From NCBI GenBank assembly GCA_964546935.1, contig CAZJLJ010000004.1:1-64000 (forward strand): a stretch of DNA of 64,000 bases. The letters run 5' to 3'. The translations under genes and the position numbers were made by a program. This stretch comes from JALYTY01 sp964546935 (GTDB lineage: Bacteria; Vulcanimicrobiota; Vulcanimicrobiia; Vulcanimicrobiales; Vulcanimicrobiaceae). Below are positions 15,045 to 24,909 of the stretch, one piece after another (the first letter of the stretch is position 1; every line of letters begins with the position of its first letter). Below the pieces are notes generated by a model. That model did no database searches and was not told the origin of the DNA. It saw only the letters and a program-made list of their open reading frames with translations.

Positions 15045-18014
15045 CTAGGCTTCGACAGCGACCCGCTCACCCTTCGCAAGGTCGTCTAGGACGCGACGGT
15101 TCTCACGCTCCAGCCGTTCGAGTTCGAGCGCGTTCGGCACGTGATGGCCGACAGCTCGCTGATCTTCAAGCACCGGAATGAGATATGCGCCCGTATAGGA
15201 ATTCGAGTTCAGCGCCAACTCTTCGGGCGTTCCCGTTCCAACGATCGTACCGCCGCGATCTCCACCCTCCGGTCCGAGATCGATAAGGTAATCGGCCGTC
15301 TTTATGACGTCCAAGTTGTGCTCGATCACTAGAACGCTATTGCCCGTCTGCACCAACCGCTGAAGAACTTCAAGCAGCTTGTGAATGTCGGCGAAGTGCA
15401 ATCCGGTCGTAGGCTCGTCCAGCACGTAAAACGTACGCCCGGTCGAGCGTCGCGAAAGTTCGGTGGCAAGCTTCACGCGTTGCGCTTCACCGCCCGAAAG
15501 CGTCGTCGCCGGCTGGCCCATCTTGATGTAACCCAAGCCGACTTCGCAAATAGTCTTGAGTTTGTTGTGAATCCGCGGAATGTTCGCGAAGAGCTCGTTG
15601 GCTTCGTCGACGCGCATCTCCAACACATCGGCGATCGTCTTGCCTTTGTATCGAACTTCCAACGTCTGTGCGTTGTACCGCTTGCCTTTGCATACTTCGC
15701 ACGGCACGTAGACGTCGGGCAAGAAATGCATCTCGATCTTGATAATGCCGTCGCCCTGACACGCTTCGCATCGTCCACCCTTTACGTTGAAAGAGAAGCG
15801 TCCCGGCGTGTAGCCACGCATCTTCGCTTCAGGCGTTAACGAAAAGAGTTCACGAATCAAATCGAAGGTGCCGGTATACGTTGCCGGATTTGAGCGCGGC
15901 GTGCGTCCGATCGGCGACTGGTCGATGACCACCATCTTGTCGAGTTGATCGGCGCCCTTCACGGTACCATAGGTTCCGCCGGCGGGCTGGCCGTGTAAAT
16001 GCTGATTCAACGCGCGAACCAGCACTTGGTTTACGAGCGTGGATTTGCCGCTGCCGCTAACGCCCGTTACCGCGGTAAATGCGCCGATTGGGAACTTGAC
16101 GTCGACCGACTTCAAGTTGTTCGCCATGGCCTTTTTCACTTCGAGCCATCCGCGCGGTTTGCGGCGATGCTTGGGAATCGGAATGAACTTGCGGCCCGAG
16201 AGATACGCGCCGGTTTCCGATTTGTCGTTGTTGAGGATCTCGTCGAGCTTCCCGACGGTTAGAATCTCGCCGCCTTCGGCGCCCGCTCCCGGCCCGATAT
16301 CTACGATCACGTCGGCCGTGCGCATCGTGTCTTCATCGTGCTCGATGACCACGAGCGTATTCCCGAGGTCGCGCAACGTCTTCAACGTTGCCAGCAGCCT
16401 ATCGTTGTCGCGTTGATGCAATCCGATCGACGGTTCGTCGAGAATGTATAAAACGCCGACCAGTGCGCTGCCGATCTGCGTTGCCAGGCGAATGCGCTGT
16501 GATTCGCCGCCGGAAAGCGTCGTCGCGGAACGCGCCAACGTCAAATAATTCAGCCCCACGTTCGTTAGAAAACCGAGGCGCGCACGTATCTCTTTGACGA
16601 TCTGATGCGCGATCTGTTCCTGACGCTCCGTAAGTTGCAGTTCGCGGAAGAACTTCTCCGAGTTCTCGATCGACATGCGCGTCACGTCGGCGATGTTCTG
16701 CTCGCCAACGGTCACGGCAAGCGCTTCGGGTTTCAAACGAGCGCCTTTACATGCCGGGCACGTGCTGGCCGACATGTACTTCTCGATATCTTCCTTGACG
16801 TATTCGCTGGAGGTTTCGCTGTACCGGCGCTGCAGGTTATTGATTACACCTTCAAAGGAAGAGCGATACTCCCACGTCTTCCCGGCGCGCGACGTGTACT
16901 CGAAATCTTGCTCGCGGTCCGTTCCGTACAAAATCAGATCGACGACTTCTTCCTTCATGTCTTCGATCGGCGTTGTCATCTTGACGCGATGCTTGCGCAG
17001 CACGCGTTCGAGCTGTTGCATGTAGTACGGATTCATCGACGGGAATTTGCCGGTACCAAGGCTCTTGCTCCACGGGACGATCGCGCCGCCTTCAAGCGAC
17101 TTCGTGCGGTCCGGAATCACTTTCCACGGGTCGATCTCGATCTTATCCCCCAGCCCGCTGCATTGAGGACAGGCACCGTACGGCGAGTTGAACGAGAATA
17201 AGCGCGGCGCTAGTTCCTCAAAAGAAATGCCGCAATGGACGCACGCAAACGCCTCGCTGAAGGTTAGCTCGTCTTGCGATTTGTCGGGGCGCTCCGCAAG
17301 AATGGTGACGATGCCGGTCGACAACTTCAGCGTCGTCTCCACCGAGTCGGTTAGGCGTTTGCGGATGTCCGGCTTCATCACAAGCCGGTCGACTATCACT
17401 TCGATCGTGTGCTTGCGCTTCTTATCGAGAACGATCTTCTCGCGCAATTCTTTTGTCTCGCCGTCTACGCGAACGCGTGCGAAGCCCTCTTTCGCAATCT
17501 CTTCAAAGAGCTTCGTGTACTCGCCCTTGCGGCCGCGCACGAGCGGCGCCAATAATTGAATGCGCGTTCCTTCGGGGAGTTCCATGATGGAATCCACGAT
17601 TTGCTCGCTCGACTGCGAGCTGATCTCTCTGCCGCAGTTGTAGCAGTGCGGCGTTCCGACGCGCGCGAAAAGCAACCGGAGATAATCGTAGATTTCCGTT
17701 ACCGTGCCGACCGTCGAACGGGGGTTCCGCGAAGTCGACTTCTGATCTATCGAAATCGCCGGTGAAAGCCCCTCGATGTAATCGACGTCGGGCTTCTCCA
17801 TTTGACCCAAAAATTGACGCGCATACGAAGAAAGCGACTCAACGTAACGGCGTTGGCCTTCGGCGTAAATAGTATCGAACGCCAACGACGATTTACCGGA
17901 ACCTGAAAGCCCGGTAACGACGATGAGTTTATTTCTTGGAAGCGTAAGGTCGACGTTCTTAAGGTTGTGCTCCCGAGCGCCCTTAATAACGATTGAATCG
18001 AGACCGGTTGCCAT
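15045..18014 (-). CDS. uvrA: Excinuclease ABC subunit A
   Basis: 989 residues. The damage-scanning ATPase of nucleotide excision repair; it loads UvrB. Two ABC modules are visible: Walker A GLSGSGKSSLAFDT (about residue 33) and GVSGSGKSTLVNQ (about residue 650), each with an LSGGE signature and a Walker B ending in LDEPS or LDEPT. The zinc-finger cysteines are in CVHCG, CPQCSG, CEACQGDG and CEVCKGK. It begins a uvrA-VOC-ligA transcription unit, while uvrB heads the block about 5 kb upstream on the same strand. Confidence 0.99.
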   Translation of the reverse strand: MATGLDSIVIKGAREHNLKNVDLTLPRNKLIVVTGLSGSGKSSLAFDTIYAEGQRRYVESLSSYARQFLGQMEKPDVDYIEGLSPAISIDQKSTSRNPRSTVGTVTEIYDYLRLLFARVGTPHCYNCGREISSQSSEQIVDSIMELPEGTRIQLLAPLVRGRKGEYTKLFEEIAKEGFARVRVDGETKELREKIVLDKKRKHTIEVIVDRLVMKPDIRKRLTDSVETTLKLSTGIVTILAERPDKSQDELTFSEAFACVHCGISFEELAPRLFSFNSPYGACPQCSGLGDKIEIDPWKVIPDRTKSLEGGAIVPWSKSLGTGKFPSMNPYYMQQLERVLRKHRVKMTTPIEDMKEEVVDLILYGTDREQDFEYTSRAGKTWEYRSSFEGVINNLQRRYSETSSEYVKEDIEKYMSASTCPACKGARLKPEALAVTVGEQNIADVTRMSIENSEKFFRELQLTERQEQIAHQIVKEIRARLGFLTNVGLNYLTLARSATTLSGGESQRIRLATQIGSALVGVLYILDEPSIGLHQRDNDRLLATLKTLRDLGNTLVVIEHDEDTMRTADVIVDIGPGAGAEGGEILTVGKLDEILNNDKSETGAYLSGRKFIPIPKHRRKPRGWLEVKKAMANNLKSVDVKFPIGAFTAVTGVSGSGKSTLVNQVLVRALNQHLHGQPAGGTYGTVKGADQLDKMVVIDQSPIGRTPRSNPATYTGTFDLIRELFSLTPEAKMRGYTPGRFSFNVKGGRCEACQGDGIIKIEMHFLPDVYVPCEVCKGKRYNAQTLEVRYKGKTIADVLEMRVDEANELFANIPRIHNKLKTICEVGLGYIKMGQPATTLSGGEAQRVKLATELSRRSTGRTFYVLDEPTTGLHFADIHKLLEVLQRLVQTGNSVLVIEHNLDVIKTADYLIDLGPEGGDRGGTIVGTGTPEELALNSNSYTGAYLIPVLEDQRAVGHHVPNALELERLERENRRVLDDLAKGERVAVEA

Positions 18015-18056
18015 GAACTTCCTATAACCCCAGAGGCCGGGGTCGAAGATGCGCCG

Positions 18057-18788
18057 TTAAGCCTCTGGTCGCTTGGAAAGCTTTAGGTACTCTCCGGCAA
18101 CCACGAGGGACGCGTAGGCTACGATGATTTGCTGGAGGACTCCCGCCACGATGCCACCGGCCCATTGCACGTGGTCTCCGACAAACGACCCGATCCATCC
18201 GCCGGCAAGCGCAATGAGCACGATTAGCGCCACGATGCCCAAGGTCGGCCAGAAGTTAGCGAGCGCCAGGCGGCACGACTCGGCAATAGCGGCGACAGCC
18301 TCCCGGCCGCCGATAACGACCGACGCCATTGTATAGATGAAAAAGATGATGTAGGCGACGAGTGTGACCATGAATGTGATCGGCGCCAGCGCAGCCGCGC
18401 AAACGCCGATTGCAAAAAGCAGCAGCACCGCGATCGTTGTTTGGATGGACCGGTGCGAAAATGCGTACCAGCCATCGGCGAGCGTCGTGCGCTCGTGCCG
18501 CCACGCGCTTCCCGCCATACCGGTCACATATGCCATCTGAACGATGCTTGCGAGCAGCGAGATAATCGTGAATGCAACGGCAACGATCGTTTGCGTTACT
18601 TGAGTAACGTCGGCCGTCGCTGCACCGCTTATCAACACCGATCCGTAGATCGCCAACATCACGAGGAACGAAATTGCACCGCCGATGAGGCCAAGTACCA
18701 AACCGGGCACGATAATCACCCAGTTGTGCACGAGCAAATACCATGCGTGTGCAAACGTATTTTCAAAATCGCGAACCGACTGAGTCAT
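18057..18788 (-). CDS. Multi-pass membrane protein of unknown function
   Basis: 243 residues with about six hydrophobic segments, starting WVIIVPGLVLGLIGG and GAISFLVMLAIYGSVL. The cytoplasmic start resembles the DUF4013-like group of Gly/Ala-rich membrane proteins often annotated only as hypothetical. No catalytic motif is visible. Its start overlaps the HAD gene by 4 bp (ATGA), so it is co-expressed with that phosphatase and the mannosidase. It lies 43 bp upstream of uvrA. Confidence 0.75.
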   Translation of the reverse strand: MTQSVRDFENTFAHAWYLLVHNWVIIVPGLVLGLIGGAISFLVMLAIYGSVLISGAATADVTQVTQTIVAVAFTIISLLASIVQMAYVTGMAGSAWRHERTTLADGWYAFSHRSIQTTIAVLLLFAIGVCAAALAPITFMVTLVAYIIFFIYTMASVVIGGREAVAAIAESCRLALANFWPTLGIVALIVLIALAGGWIGSFVGDHVQWAGGIVAGVLQQIIVAYASLVVAGEYLKLSKRPEA

Positions 18789-19501
18789 GCTTCCTCCAAC
18801 GCGCCTGGAACTTCAACGATAGAACGGCAGACCGCGTGCGGAGGCGGGACCTGCGCCGGCAACGATTCGTCGCGAACGTTCAACCATACCGTATACATGC
18901 CGGCATCCAGCGCGCCGCGAATATCGCGATCGTACCGGTCGCCGACCATCGCTCCGTACATCGGCGCTACGCCCATCGTCGTGCACGCGTGCGCGAAAAG
19001 CAACGGATCTGGTTTAAGCATACCCACTTCATCGGCAATGAAGATCGCATCGAATAGTTCCCCGATTTGCAGAACCGCGATCTTCTCGCGATGGGTTTCG
19101 GAGAACCCGTTCGTAAGCAATCCGAGAGCCTTCCCCTGCGCTCGAAGCGTTCGAAGAACGTCGAGCGCACCGGGAAAGAGCGTTAGATATTTCTTGCGAT
19201 AGCTGTTGTAGTTTTCAGCGCTCCGCTCGGCGAGCGCGGCATCTGCGATGCCGACTTTATGAAGTGCCTCACGCCACATTTGCGCTCGCACGTTTGCAAG
19301 CTTCGTTTGAAGCTGGTCCGCGGTTAGGCGGTGCCAAAACCCTTCAGCCTCCGCTACATAGGCGGCTTTTAGAGCGATGGCATCGATGCCGTGCTCCGCG
19401 GCAACTTCTCGAGCTACTTCTTCGGCAGCGCCATGATATGCCGCGGTGTCGTCATGCAAGGTGTCGTCCAAATCGAAAAGGACGGCATCGATTCTGCGCA
19501 T
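18785..19501 (-). CDS. HAD-superfamily hydrolase
   Basis: About 238 residues from the ATG at 19501, which lies 1 bp after the mannosidase stop. All HAD motifs are present: FDLDDTL (nucleophile and acid Asp), GLLTNGFSE (motif II Thr), the motif III Lys in MLKPDP, and GDRYDRDIRGALDAG (motif IV). The helical cap between motifs I and II is that of the YjjG/haloacid-dehalogenase-like subgroup, suggesting a small phosphorylated metabolite or nucleotide as substrate. A start 51 bp further upstream would lie inside the mannosidase gene and is less likely. Confidence 0.9.
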   Translation of the reverse strand: MRRIDAVLFDLDDTLHDDTAAYHGAAEEVAREVAAEHGIDAIALKAAYVAEAEGFWHRLTADQLQTKLANVRAQMWREALHKVGIADAALAERSAENYNSYRKKYLTLFPGALDVLRTLRAQGKALGLLTNGFSETHREKIAVLQIGELFDAIFIADEVGMLKPDPLLFAHACTTMGVAPMYGAMVGDRYDRDIRGALDAGMYTVWLNVRDESLPAQVPPPHAVCRSIVEVPGALEEA

Positions 19502-19502
19502 T

Positions 19503-21953
19503 TCAGAAGCGTACCCGAAAACTCCGTAAGCCGAAGGCCGGAATGGTCGCAACCAGTTCCTCGCCTTCTATGCTGGTGTCGTTTTCCAACGGACGCTCTA
19601 TTCCGTCCACGGGCACGGCTTCGCGCATTCGGCCACCCGCACGAAGCCGCAAGGGACGTGCCTGCCCATCGCATTCGCGTACGCGAACGATTACGCCGTC
19701 ACCATCCGCAGCCGGTTTACAAGCGACAATCAGCAGCGCATCGTCGCGCGTTGTGAAGAGACGCACGCGCCGTTCGTGCGCAAAGAGCTCCCAGGCGCGT
19801 TCGAGCGCACCTATTGTGGCAGCCGAGAACGGAGCCAACGCCAACGAAAACGCCGCCTCACCGAGATCGGCTTCGGGATCCGGCCATGTGGTGCCACGCA
19901 ACAGCGAATGTCCTAGCTGCAAACCGCCTTTCGGCAGCGCTCGTGCGCTCCAGCCATACGTGTCGAGCGCAAAAAGCGCAAAGCCACGAGCCCCATCTTG
20001 AATCGCGGCAAAGCGCTGGCCGGGAACTTCGTATTTCGCTCTTTCCTGGGCGGTATCGCGACGTGCCGTTCTTTCGAGCGTGCCGTGCGGCGCACCGTAA
20101 AGCACGCGATCCGAGTCGATCGCGAGCCAATTTTCAACACGCAGCAGCGTTTTACGTTCGCGCCAATCAACAATCAGATCGACGCGGAGGAACGGTTCGG
20201 CGGCGAAGAGCGCGATGCGCATCGTCGCGGGCGAAGTTCCAATTAGGAAGTGGAGTTCGAGTGCACCGCTTTCAATTTGCGCATCTTGCGGAACTATCCG
20301 AATGCGATGCTTTTCGTAGCCGGCATCGATGTTCCACGCTTCCCATTTGCGCGGGCGATCCCGATAGGCGGCCAAAAGATTAGCCTGCGCTACAACGTTC
20401 GGTGAACCCGTCGCTGCAAGTTCCGAAATTACACCGTTCACACCGACGCGCGCTCGGACTAATCCGTTATCGAACAGCCATGAATCACCGTCTTGTACCG
20501 GCTCGCTTCGTTCTAGAAATCGCTCGTGACGCGGCGCACGCGGCAAAATCGCTTGCGCCGATCCGGAGACGGCTTGCACGACTTCGAGAGCGCCGGCATA
20601 CTCCTTCGCTACGTCTTCGTAGACGGCGTGGATCGACGTCCCCGGCAGCACGTCGTGGAACTGATTGCGCAGCAACACCGTCCATGCGGAATCCAATCCG
20701 CCGCGAAGCCGAGCTATCGTATCGCGTGGCGCGTGTACCGCCATGCACCACGAGACTTGCTCTTCGGCCGTACTTAACGCGCGTTCGAGCGCCGCGTTAT
20801 ACGCCTTTACGTCGTGATGGGTTGTATAGACGCCGCGATGATACTCCAGGTAGAGTTCATCGTCGTGCACGGGCAGCGTCGCGCGCCGCGCATCAAGCGA
20901 TGCAAACCACTCGCGCGGGTGTTGCCAATAGCCGATTCTCTCCGCTTCGGCTAAGTGGCGTTCCGTCGGGCCGCCGCCGCCATCCCCATATCCAACCACT
21001 AAGGGTTCGCCGCGCTCGCGTGCAAGTGCGACGCGTCGCGAGTTCGGACCACCGTCGTAGGAGGCGATCAGCGCTGCAAGGACTTCGCTTCCGTCCGGAC
21101 CGCGCCAGCGAAATTGCGGATAGGTAAAACGCGTCGTGTCGTTCCACTGCAATTTGGTAGTAGCGAAATACTCGATGCCTGCATGTTTAAGCAACGTCGG
21201 GAGCGTGCGTGCAAAGCCGAACGTGTCGGGCAACCACGCAATCGCGGGTTCGATGCCCAGCTCTTCGCGACAGAAACGATTCCCGAAAAGTATTTGCCGC
21301 AGAAGCGATTCGCCCGAAGGCACGTTGCAGTCCGGCTCAACCCACATAGCGGCTACGTCAGCGTCAAAACGCCCCGATTTCACTGCGGCCCGAACGCGTT
21401 CGAAGAGCTGCGGATCTTCTTCGGCAACAAAGGCGTAGAGTTGCGGTTGGCTTTGGATAAAGATAAATGAAGGGTCGCGTTCCAACAGCGCAAGAGCGTT
21501 TGCGAAGGTTCGCACGGCTTTGCGTTTGGTTTGCGAGTACGTCCACAACCACGCAACGTCGAGATGTGAATGGCCCCATAGCGGCACGCCGCCTCGTTTT
21601 TCGGTTCCCGTTGCGCCATTCGCAGCGGCGCGCAGCGTGACGTACGGTGAAGGCTCGGGATGCGAGCGCCACTGCATTATCCACCAGCGGATGTCGTCGC
21701 CCGGCGGCAATCCGTTCGTCGGTAAGCCGTGACGCTCCACCTTCAGTTGCAGCGTGCGCGAATTGGGCGAAGGTTCGATAACGATGGAAGAGTGTTCACG
21801 ATCGAAAGCGCCCACGACGGTTCCGTCGATCCGTGCGACCGCGCCGACTCGCGTTCGGTACTCAATCGTTTTCGGTTCGGAAAACGCGGGAAGCGCCGTC
21901 TCCAACAAGACTAGCGCTTCCGAACGTTCGACCTCGCGCAGGGCTAAGCGCAT
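19503..21953 (-). CDS. Alpha-mannosidase, glycoside hydrolase family 38
   Basis: 816 residues without a signal peptide, so probably cytoplasmic. It is a zinc-dependent retaining enzyme acting on alpha-mannosides. WGHSHLDVAWLWTYSQTKRK carries the first zinc His and Asp. WLPDTFGFA has the catalytic nucleophile Asp. A further His-rich motif, EYHRGVYTTHHDVK, is as expected. The C-terminal half is the family's beta-sandwich region. It sits 3 bp after a small secreted-protein gene and 1 bp before the HAD gene. Together with GH125 at 42926 it suggests turnover of mannose-containing glycans. Confidence 0.93.
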   Translation of the reverse strand: MRLALREVERSEALVLLETALPAFSEPKTIEYRTRVGAVARIDGTVVGAFDREHSSIVIEPSPNSRTLQLKVERHGLPTNGLPPGDDIRWWIMQWRSHPEPSPYVTLRAAANGATGTEKRGGVPLWGHSHLDVAWLWTYSQTKRKAVRTFANALALLERDPSFIFIQSQPQLYAFVAEEDPQLFERVRAAVKSGRFDADVAAMWVEPDCNVPSGESLLRQILFGNRFCREELGIEPAIAWLPDTFGFARTLPTLLKHAGIEYFATTKLQWNDTTRFTYPQFRWRGPDGSEVLAALIASYDGGPNSRRVALARERGEPLVVGYGDGGGGPTERHLAEAERIGYWQHPREWFASLDARRATLPVHDDELYLEYHRGVYTTHHDVKAYNAALERALSTAEEQVSWCMAVHAPRDTIARLRGGLDSAWTVLLRNQFHDVLPGTSIHAVYEDVAKEYAGALEVVQAVSGSAQAILPRAPRHERFLERSEPVQDGDSWLFDNGLVRARVGVNGVISELAATGSPNVVAQANLLAAYRDRPRKWEAWNIDAGYEKHRIRIVPQDAQIESGALELHFLIGTSPATMRIALFAAEPFLRVDLIVDWRERKTLLRVENWLAIDSDRVLYGAPHGTLERTARRDTAQERAKYEVPGQRFAAIQDGARGFALFALDTYGWSARALPKGGLQLGHSLLRGTTWPDPEADLGEAAFSLALAPFSAATIGALERAWELFAHERRVRLFTTRDDALLIVACKPAADGDGVIVRVRECDGQARPLRLRAGGRMREAVPVDGIERPLENDTSIEGEELVATIPAFGLRSFRVRF

Positions 21954-21956
21954 AGA

Positions 21957-22361
21957 TTACGGCGCCGCCGGCGTTACCTTAAGTCCGCTCACTTTATTGG
22001 TTGACGGCTCGTAGACGAACAAATAATTCCACTTATCGCCCGACGGGAAGGTGACGGCATAGACGAAATAGTCCGCGCCTTTTTCTCTACCGCTCTGGAC
22101 TTGTACGAACGACGTAGGTTCGCCAAGCGGAGCAACTTGTGCCGAAACTTGTTTGATCATCGCGTCGGTCAGTTGCGAATTCATTAGTGACGTAAGCTGG
22201 CTGCGATCGATATCGCCCGTAGCGATGCGATGGAACCACTCCTTTGCGCGCACCATTACAGCAGCGTTTGTCGTCGAAGTCGGCGCGGGTGCGGGAGCCG
22301 CGAAAGCGACCGCACCGGTTACGGCAAGTGCCAATGAGAACCCGGCAATAAAGCGGTTCAT
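21957..22361 (-). CDS. Small secreted protein, unknown function
   Basis: 134 residues. A clear signal peptide (MNRFIAGFSLALAVTGAVAF, cleavage after AFA) is followed by an Ala/Pro/Thr linker. The mature domain of about 95 residues has an N-terminal helix (AKEWFHRIATGDIDRSQL) and a strand-rich second half (YFVYAVTFPSGDKWNYLFVY). The pattern is like small cystatin/NTF2-like folds of exported proteins (DUF3887-type), without firm assignment. A gap of 49 bp separates it from the SH3 gene. Confidence 0.75.
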   Translation of the reverse strand: MNRFIAGFSLALAVTGAVAFAAPAPAPTSTTNAAVMVRAKEWFHRIATGDIDRSQLTSLMNSQLTDAMIKQVSAQVAPLGEPTSFVQVQSGREKGADYFVYAVTFPSGDKWNYLFVYEPSTNKVSGLKVTPAAP

Positions 22362-22410
22362 TTCGTTACTCCTTTAAGCCCAATTCCGCTATACAGGTAT
22401 CATACGCTGT

Positions 22411-22734
22411 TTAAAGCGAGCTTTCCAATATCCAGCCGATTTCGCCGTCCTGTTCGACTAGCACCCAGCCGCCCAGGCGCTCTACTTCCTCGACGTAAGA
22501 GCCTGCATTTACCGTCAGCTCGCGATTCGTGTACCAGCGCCGTATCCGCGAGCCGTCGTTGCGCAGATCCAAATACGCCTCATGAATCCACGCTGCTGCG
22601 CCGTCTTCGCGGACGCACCACCACCACTCGGGAAATTCGTCGTCTCTGCGCTCCGCTCGTACCGTGTCGCCCACTGGGAAAACGTGCGCGGGTAACCCCG
22701 ACGACCGGTACGCCGTGACGACTTGGTGGCGCAT
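22411..22734 (-). CDS. Tandem SH3-like domain protein
   Basis: 107 residues in two repeats of about 50. Each repeat ends in a Trp-rich strand: WWWCVREDGAAAWIHEAYL and GGWVLVEQDGEIGWILESSL. This is the bacterial SH3 / variant-SH3 pattern. No signal peptide is visible, so it is probably cytoplasmic. It lies 3 bp downstream of uvrB and is presumably translated from the same message. A link to DNA repair would be guesswork. Confidence 0.75.
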   Translation of the reverse strand: MRHQVVTAYRSSGLPAHVFPVGDTVRAERRDDEFPEWWWCVREDGAAAWIHEAYLDLRNDGSRIRRWYTNRELTVNAGSYVEEVERLGGWVLVEQDGEIGWILESSL

Positions 22735-22737
22735 ACG

Positions 22738-24780
22738 CTAGGAGCCGACCAGCTCTTTCAACGCGGAATCGAAGATCTTCGGCGCTTTTCCTTGGAAGAG
22801 CAACGATTCGTTACCGCCGATCTGTTTGCGCAACTCGACCAACTCGTCTCGCAAGGCCGCTGCTTTCTCGAATTCGAGGTTCGCAGCGTACTCGCGCATT
22901 TTTTTCTCCAAATCCGCGGCCATTTTCATCGCGACGTCTCTCGGAATCTTCTCCAGCTTGATCTTCGCCGTCGTTTCCTGATCGGCGCCGAGCATGCTCA
23001 AGATGTCATGAATTTCTTTGCGAATGCTCTTCGGCTCGATGCCGTGTTCGGCGTTGTAAGCGATTTGCCGCTCCCGCCGGCGTTTCGTCTCGCCAAGCGC
23101 ACGTGCCATCGATTCGGTAACGACGTCCGCGTACATGACAACTTTCCCTTCGACGTTACGCGCCGCGCGCCCAATCGTTTGGATGAGCGACGTTGCACTG
23201 CGCAAGTATCCTTCCTTATCGGCATCCAGAATACCGACAAGCGATACTTCGGGAAGATCGAGACCTTCGCGCAGAAGATTGATGCCGACGAGAACGTCGA
23301 AGACGCCCATGCGAAGATCACGCAAGATTGCAACGCGTTCCAGCGTGTCGACTTCACTGTGCAGATACCGTACTTTCATGCCGTTTTCCAGCAAGAAGTC
23401 GGTTAGATCTTCGGCCATTTTCTTAGTCAGCGTCGTCACCAGCACGCGCTCTTTGCGAGCAACGCGTTGACGAATCTCTTCCATAAGATCGTCGACTTGA
23501 TTTCGCGTCGGACGCACTTCGACTTCGGGATCGACAAGGCCGGTGGGCCGAATGATCATCTCGACCGTTTGGCTGCTGCGGCCAATCTCATACGTTCCGG
23601 GCGTTGCGGACACGTAGACAATTTGGTTGACGTGGTCTTCCCACTCGTCGTAGGTCAGCGGGCGATTGTCTAACGCACTCGGCAAACGAAACCCATGCTC
23701 CACGAGCGTTTCCTTGCGAGAGCGATCGCCGGCGTACATACCGTGCACCTGCGGCAGCGTCACGTGCGATTCGTCGACGAAATAGAGAACGTCTTTCGGG
23801 AAGAAGTCCAGCAAACACCACGGCGTCGAGCCGGGTTCCCGTCCGGTAAGGTGACGCGAGTAGTTTTCGATGCCGTTGCTGTAACCAACTTCGCGCAACA
23901 TATCCAAGTCGTAGCGCGTCCGCATCTCCAACCGCTGCGCTTCCAGCAGCTTGCCATGAGCTCTGAAGTACTTGAGACGCTCTTCCAGCTCTTCTTCAAT
24001 CGAATTGATCGCGCGACGGAGCTTCTCATCGGGCGTAATGAAGTGCTTGGCCGGAAAGATCAGCAGTTCGTCTTTGCTCTCCACGTACTCGCCGGTCATC
24101 AAATTGACGACGTTGATAGCATCGATTTCGTCACCGAAGAACTCGATGCGGTGCACCAGCTCTTCGTCGACGCCGACGAATTCCAACACGTCGCCGCGCA
24201 CGCGGAACGTGCCGCGCACCAAATTCAAATCGTTGCGGCGATACTGCATATCGACGAGCTTGCGCAGAAACACGTCGCGATTGTACTCTTCGCCCACCTT
24301 CACGCGAACCGACATTTCCATGTAGTCCGAGGGCGAACCCAAACCGTAAATGCACGAGACCGAAGCGACGATCAGCGTATCGGGGCGTGTAAGCAACGAC
24401 TGCGTGGCCGAGTGACGCAAACGCTCGATCTCGTCGTTGATCGAGCTGTCCTTTTCAATGTACGTGTCGGTGGACGGCACGTACGCCTCTGGCTGATAGT
24501 AGTCGAAGTAAGAAACGAAATACTCGACGGCGTTCTTCGGAAAGAACTCGCGAAACTCGGCGCAGAGCTGCGCCGCCAACGTTTTATTGTGGCAGAGCAC
24601 CAGGGTAGGCTTCTGAACGAGTTCGATGACGCGTGCCATCGCCATCGTCTTCCCGCTTCCGGTGACCCCTAGGAGAGTTTGGGCGCGATCGCCACGCAAG
24701 ACGCCCTCGGCGAGGGCATCAGTAGCGCGCGGTTGGTCGCCGGCTAGCTTGTAGGGCGAGACGAGTTCGAACTTGGGCAT
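22738..24780 (-). CDS. uvrB: Excinuclease ABC subunit B
   Basis: 680 residues. The central damage-verification helicase-like subunit of nucleotide excision repair. Walker A is in LLGVTGSGKTMAMA, the beta-hairpin region near YFDYYQPEAYVP, the DEAD-like box in FVDESHVTLPQ, and the C-terminal UVR motif EYAANLEFEKAAALRDEL binds UvrC/UvrA. Length and motifs are typical. It is the first gene of a minus-strand block, with 129 bp between its start and the divergent exporter. Confidence 0.99.
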   Translation of the reverse strand: MPKFELVSPYKLAGDQPRATDALAEGVLRGDRAQTLLGVTGSGKTMAMARVIELVQKPTLVLCHNKTLAAQLCAEFREFFPKNAVEYFVSYFDYYQPEAYVPSTDTYIEKDSSINDEIERLRHSATQSLLTRPDTLIVASVSCIYGLGSPSDYMEMSVRVKVGEEYNRDVFLRKLVDMQYRRNDLNLVRGTFRVRGDVLEFVGVDEELVHRIEFFGDEIDAINVVNLMTGEYVESKDELLIFPAKHFITPDEKLRRAINSIEEELEERLKYFRAHGKLLEAQRLEMRTRYDLDMLREVGYSNGIENYSRHLTGREPGSTPWCLLDFFPKDVLYFVDESHVTLPQVHGMYAGDRSRKETLVEHGFRLPSALDNRPLTYDEWEDHVNQIVYVSATPGTYEIGRSSQTVEMIIRPTGLVDPEVEVRPTRNQVDDLMEEIRQRVARKERVLVTTLTKKMAEDLTDFLLENGMKVRYLHSEVDTLERVAILRDLRMGVFDVLVGINLLREGLDLPEVSLVGILDADKEGYLRSATSLIQTIGRAARNVEGKVVMYADVVTESMARALGETKRRRERQIAYNAEHGIEPKSIRKEIHDILSMLGADQETTAKIKLEKIPRDVAMKMAADLEKKMREYAANLEFEKAAALRDELVELRKQIGGNESLLFQGKAPKIFDSALKELVGS

Positions 24781-24838
24781 GTGCTGTTCTTCGACACCGA
24801 AAGCCCACTTCGCGGTTTCGATTTATCATGGACGCATC

Positions 24839-24868
24839 TTGACAGCGGTAAGTTTACGGTGTAAAGAT
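24839..24868 (+). promoter_or_regulatory. Candidate promoter with palindromic operator for the exporter operon
   Basis: TTGACA (24839-24844) is followed after 17 bp by TAAAGAT (24862-24868), a good -35 box with a weak -10. Overlapping the spacer and -10 is the perfect interrupted palindrome TTTACGGTGTAAA (24853-24865), a plausible binding site for the TetR protein encoded at 26715. The exporter start is 42 bp beyond. Confidence 0.45.
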
Positions 24869-24909
24869 TACGGCAATAACGGACTTACCACTGGAAAGAT
24901 TGGGAGGCG